From positions 2,673,713 to 2,737,712 of the forward strand of contig CM041201.1 in NCBI GenBank assembly GCA_023078555.1: a stretch of 64,000 bases of DNA, given 5' to 3'. Made by a program: the position numbers and the translations under genes. Shown one piece after another: positions 61,166 to 64,000 of the stretch (the stretch's first letter is position 1; the number at the start of each line of letters is the position of its first letter). This DNA is from Ulva prolifera (Eukaryota; Chlorophyta; Ulvophyceae; Ulvales; Ulvaceae). The notes below the pieces were generated by a model. That model had not been told where the DNA came from. It did no database searches and saw only the letters and a program-made list of their open reading frames with translations.

Positions 61166-62343
61166 TTCAATGATCAGATGGAGACTGCGAACAGGTACCC
61201 TGAATCGTCTTCATGTCGCGTTGGCCGTGCGTTGCAAATTGCAGCACTTCCTGTACGGCACGCGCACACGCGAAGCTGCCACAAATAAAGTAACAATAGC
61301 TGAAATCCACTTTGTATCCGAAGATGCTGTCGCGGGCCACAGAGGACATCAGCACAGCTATGAGCAGCTGCGGAGCTATTGCCACGTGCACACAGCGTCC
61401 CACTGACCAGCGAGCCTGAATCAAACAAACCTTTCCCTTTTTCAGAATCTTATCGGCTAAAAAACAGGTCATCGCAAGGCTCCTGCAGTGGAGCTGCTAT
61501 CAGACACGCAACGTTGCGGACGAGCCACAGGTGACTCAGCTGCAACAGAAGCTGAATAGCCTCAACGACAATCGAATCAATCTATTCGGACGACATCTTG
61601 TTCGCAAGCGGATTTTTTCAGTGTGCAAGACCTGCCGTACGTTCGCGGGAACATCGGCAGGACCGTCCATGGCACGGAGGGCTGAACGATGTCTGAACAC
61701 AGCAATGAGGAGCAGACGCAACGATCTAATGCTCACTGCTTCCTGTAGCATACCGCCACGAGCGCAAAAATGGCGAGAGGGCCAACGACATGCCATGCCC
61801 GGTTCGCAGAGCCCAAGCAGCTATCACCAGGCATTAAGTTACACATATCTGGCCATTGTATGGCAAAGCAAACAGACAACGTCAAACCAACCCAGCGACC
61901 GAAACCACCAGGCAGTGGTCAAAATATCAGGATACCATTCAGGGTGAACTGTCTGCCATCGGGAGGACTCCCGTAGCCACTGCCCATGTGTGGCTACACG
62001 GGTGCAGCTTGCACCGGAGTCCTCGGTTTCATGCAGTAGTACCGCCCTGACCTGCCGCCCGGTACATGAGCTATAGCTATGCCGCAGTGTAGCTGTCTCG
62101 TTGTTGATGTTTCCCCGAATCCCGCGTGTAACTTGAGAAGCCCGAATACCCGTCCCCGTGCCTGCCCACCCGTGTCTGTTCCTGTTCTTAACCCTGCTGT
62201 CCACAGGGGGCACAACAGCATCACCTACATGAAGCCGATGTGTTTGTGATATGTACAAGTTGAGACAAACATCGGACATGGGCAGGAAAGGTTGCTGGGT
62301 GGCTATTCATGACCTTAATGGGCCTGGGCGTTAAAGCCGGCTC
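61166..62343. other. Intergenic, nothing recognised
   Basis: Frames such as 61531-61947 (+) and 61839-62279 (-) are open but their translations look random and share no domain. A 19-bp stretch around ggccattgtatggca at 61851 recurs at 44811, marking another dispersed repeat. Confidence 0.35.
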
Positions 62344-62391
62344 TGCACGCTAACACGCCCGGACAATATTGTCCGGGCGTGTTAGCGTGCA
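62344..62391. repeat. Perfect 48-nt palindrome
   Basis: Two 24-nt arms meet with no spacer at 62367/62368 (ggacaat/attgtcc); the left arm is tgcacgctaacacgcccgga plus caat. Outside it, agccggctct pairs with the complement of aaagcaggct with two mismatches, so an imperfect stem continues to about 62335-62400. It is not flanked by an open frame. Confidence 0.97.
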
Positions 62392-62502
62392 AAGCAGGCT
62401 GGACGGCGGCTTCACATGAGCCGGCGCGTGGCGTCCGGCAAAGCATCCGCGCCCGCATCCGCAGGTCAGGGCGGGAATGTGGCGGGCACCCCACCCATGT
62501 GT

Positions 62503-62584
62503 TACAAAGACATAGTAAGCAAGTCAAGTAGCACCTCGAGCAGCAACCAGGGGAACCGCACACTACGCAACAAGCCACACACAG
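62503..62584 (-). mobile_element. Short retroposon insertion, 82 bp, with perfect 13-bp target-site duplication
   Basis: Identical 13-bp direct repeats (cccacccatgtgt) lie at 62490-62502 and 62585-62597. The insert begins tacaaagacatagtaagcaa, a diverged form of the tacaaggac start seen in the other copies, and is strongly truncated. Minus-strand sense 3' end is GTCTTTGTA. Confidence 0.7.
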
Positions 62585-62776
62585 CCCACCCATGTGTGCC
62601 TTCCCAGGCCATGAACATGCCAAACACGTCCAAACACAATCAACAGCTCTGCAGGCACGGCATCCCAGGTACAGCGAACGACACACCCCTTCCACCCGCC
62701 CGCCCGAAGGAGGCTTCTCCTGGTTCAAGCCATCATGATTGGCTATGCTATCGCCCGACACACGGGGCATTGGGGG

Positions 62777-62905
62777 TACATGAGCGCAATCTCGATATGG
62801 TCATCGAATGATGCTTGATCGTGGACCTTATGGAGTCATGCGCACTACATATACATGACCCAGCCAGCGTCCGTTGTATTTGCCTGGTGCATCGCCATGC
62901 ACCTT
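62777..62905 (+). repeat. Second copy of the repeat at 60977
   Basis: Shares catgagc.caatct.gatatg, tgatgcttg and a following gtggacctta/gtggagctta block with the copy at 60977-61165. Roughly three quarters identical by eye over about 120 bp. Confidence 0.5.
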
Positions 62906-63123
62906 CGTGTCTGCCGCGCGACACGGCTCAGCTGCAGCTTACCAGCTGGGACTTGTGGCAAACAATGTTCATTATGATCAGATCATATTGCACGTGGCAG
63001 CACTCGCTGCGGTTTAGGAGTGTCTGGTGCCGAAGCATCGCTGTGGCTCGCGCTGTCGTACACTGAGGCACACGATAGCGACATCGCTAGCTTCCGCACA
63101 TTCTGTGTGTCCACAGAAAAGTC

Positions 63124-63384
63124 GTGGACATGTCTTGGTTTCGGAAACCGGAGAAGTTCACGGTCAAGCATCGCTGCGATCATGTCCGCAGGTCGTCGGC
63201 GACATCCAGCGCAGCCTCGTGTCGAGCGTCCACCGCGCTCTGGGACCGGATCGCTGCTGCAGCCGATGTTGGGTTATCAAGAAAGATGATGCAACTGCGC
63301 GGGCGTGCGGACAGCAGCAACAAGCCAGCCTGTGTACGTGTCGATGCGGTGACTTTGGCGATAGGAACACAGCCGCTGCAGTAA
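63124..63384 (+). CDS. Possible small protein or terminal exon, 86 residues, unknown
   Basis: ATG at 63124 (second ATG at 63130) opens a frame with normal composition: MDMSWFRKPEKFTVKHRC, then ASTALWDRIAAAADVGLSRK and a stop at 63384. The short aromatic and basic start loosely recalls the intronless paralogs but the rest does not match them. No domain recognised. Confidence 0.28.
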   Translation: MDMSWFRKPEKFTVKHRCDHVRRSSATSSAASCRASTALWDRIAAAADVGLSRKMMQLRGRADSSNKPACVRVDAVTLAIGTQPLQ

Positions 63385-63479
63385 CACATTGAAACAACAT
63401 CGTAAATCGCATTTCTGCAGAACAAGTACCATCTCAATAGTAAAAGTTGCAGTCTAACGAGGGTTCTGGATCATAGGCT

Positions 63480-63550
63480 CCCCGTCATGCGAACCTCTGG
63501 GTTTGATCTGCCGACCCTCGAGAGCGTGGGTTAACCCCTTGAGAGGTTAT
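63480..63550 (+). repeat. tRNA-related, SINE-like sequence
   Basis: Contains CTCTGGGTTTGATCTGCCG, similar to the B-box region of the element at 4241-4340 (minus strand). Stems are incomplete, so it is not a working tRNA. Confidence 0.22.
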
Positions 63551-63655
63551 GAATAACCACCCAGCAACCTTTCCTCCCCATGCCAGATTGTCATCTCAAC
63601 TTGCATATATATATGGCCAGCACGGCACACCAGATTTATTTCTTTGTGCCCCCAG

Positions 63656-63812
63656 AACGGGATCATGTATTGACCACTGCCTGGTGTTGGCTTGCGTCAC
63701 ACCTCGGGAACCTTGCGAACCTGGCATGACATGTGTCGCCAGCCCCTTCGCCATGCTTTGCCGGTGCACCGCCGTAGCGCTTGCTCTAGTGGCGGTGCTC
63801 TATGGAAAGTAG
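63656..63812 (+). CDS. Possible terminal exon of a Cys-rich, C-terminally hydrophobic protein
   Basis: After a good polypyrimidine tract and cccag acceptor at 63651-63655, an open segment encodes TGSCIDHCLVLACVTPREPC then EPGMTCVASPFAMLCRC and a hydrophobic end AVALALVAVLYGK before the stop at 63812. Eight cysteines in about 35 residues suggest a disulfide-rich extracellular module; the hydrophobic tail could be a GPI-anchor signal or membrane span. The frame also reads upstream to an ATG at 63549 without splicing. No partner exon was found. Confidence 0.35.
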
Positions 63813-64000
63813 TCAGTTGTTACTTTCACACTTCCTGCTCGTTTCTCTGTTGAGACATCGTACAGTGCTGTGTGGCATGAATGGTCCAACCGCTGTTCCC
63901 GTGAAAGTACGGCAGGCCTTGCAGCCTGAATCAATCCACTCGCGGAGGATATGTCGTCCGATTTCATTGCATCGATGGTTTTTGAACAGATTTAGCCACT
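63813..64000. other. Window end, nothing recognised
   Basis: No open frame or element is supported in the last stretch. Confidence 0.3.

Noticed and set aside
1-64000. CRISPR array, operon or ribosomal RNA
   Set aside because: No regularly spaced repeats, no clustered same-strand genes with short spacing and no rRNA-like sequence were seen; the DNA is eukaryotic nuclear in style.

Overview
This is nuclear DNA of a eukaryote, most likely a flagellated green alga (Chlorophyta). Its genes are cut by many introns of about 70-900 bp that start mostly GTGCG and end GCAG. Candidate poly(A) signals read TGTAA rather than AATAAA. GC content is high, short microsatellites are common, and a complete axonemal-type dynein heavy chain implies a motile cilium. 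No bacterial or organellar features were seen. The lineage call is an inference from these traits; the species cannot be named from the sequence.

Layout. 1-5598: no convincing gene; a 37-G run, tRNA-like sequence and three small retroposon copies with target-site duplications. 5599-9417 (+): five-exon gene for a secreted wall-active protein (expansin/GH45-like domain, two fungal-type CBM1 cellulose-binding modules, Pro/Glu-rich linker). 10275-10394: tandem 60-bp repeat. 10707-11853 (+): three-exon Lifeguard/Bax-inhibitor-1 family membrane protein. 12375-12480: hairpin. 13190-40889 (+): a dynein heavy chain of about 4,546 residues in 41 exons that join in frame throughout; its introns hold a retroposon and a copied piece of one of its own exons. 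41648-48290: retroposons, repeats and two intronless paralogous genes of unknown function on the minus strand. 48.7-49.8 kb: possible small plus-strand gene. 49868-57975 (-): ten-exon gene for a 1,467-residue single-pass receptor with two C-type lectin-like domains outside and a degenerate protein kinase domain inside. 58-64 kb: mostly repeats, including a perfect 48-nt palindrome, with a few uncertain coding segments.

The genes form no operon or obvious pathway. Themes are cell-surface carbohydrate contact (cellulose-binding protein, lectin-like receptor), ciliary motility (dynein) and membrane stress control (Lifeguard protein). The strongest candidate for something undescribed is the double-lectin receptor with a pseudokinase-like domain; next come the intronless paralog pair and the CBM1 protein. 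All exon models were built by eye from splice sites, frame continuity and family motifs; none has transcript support here.
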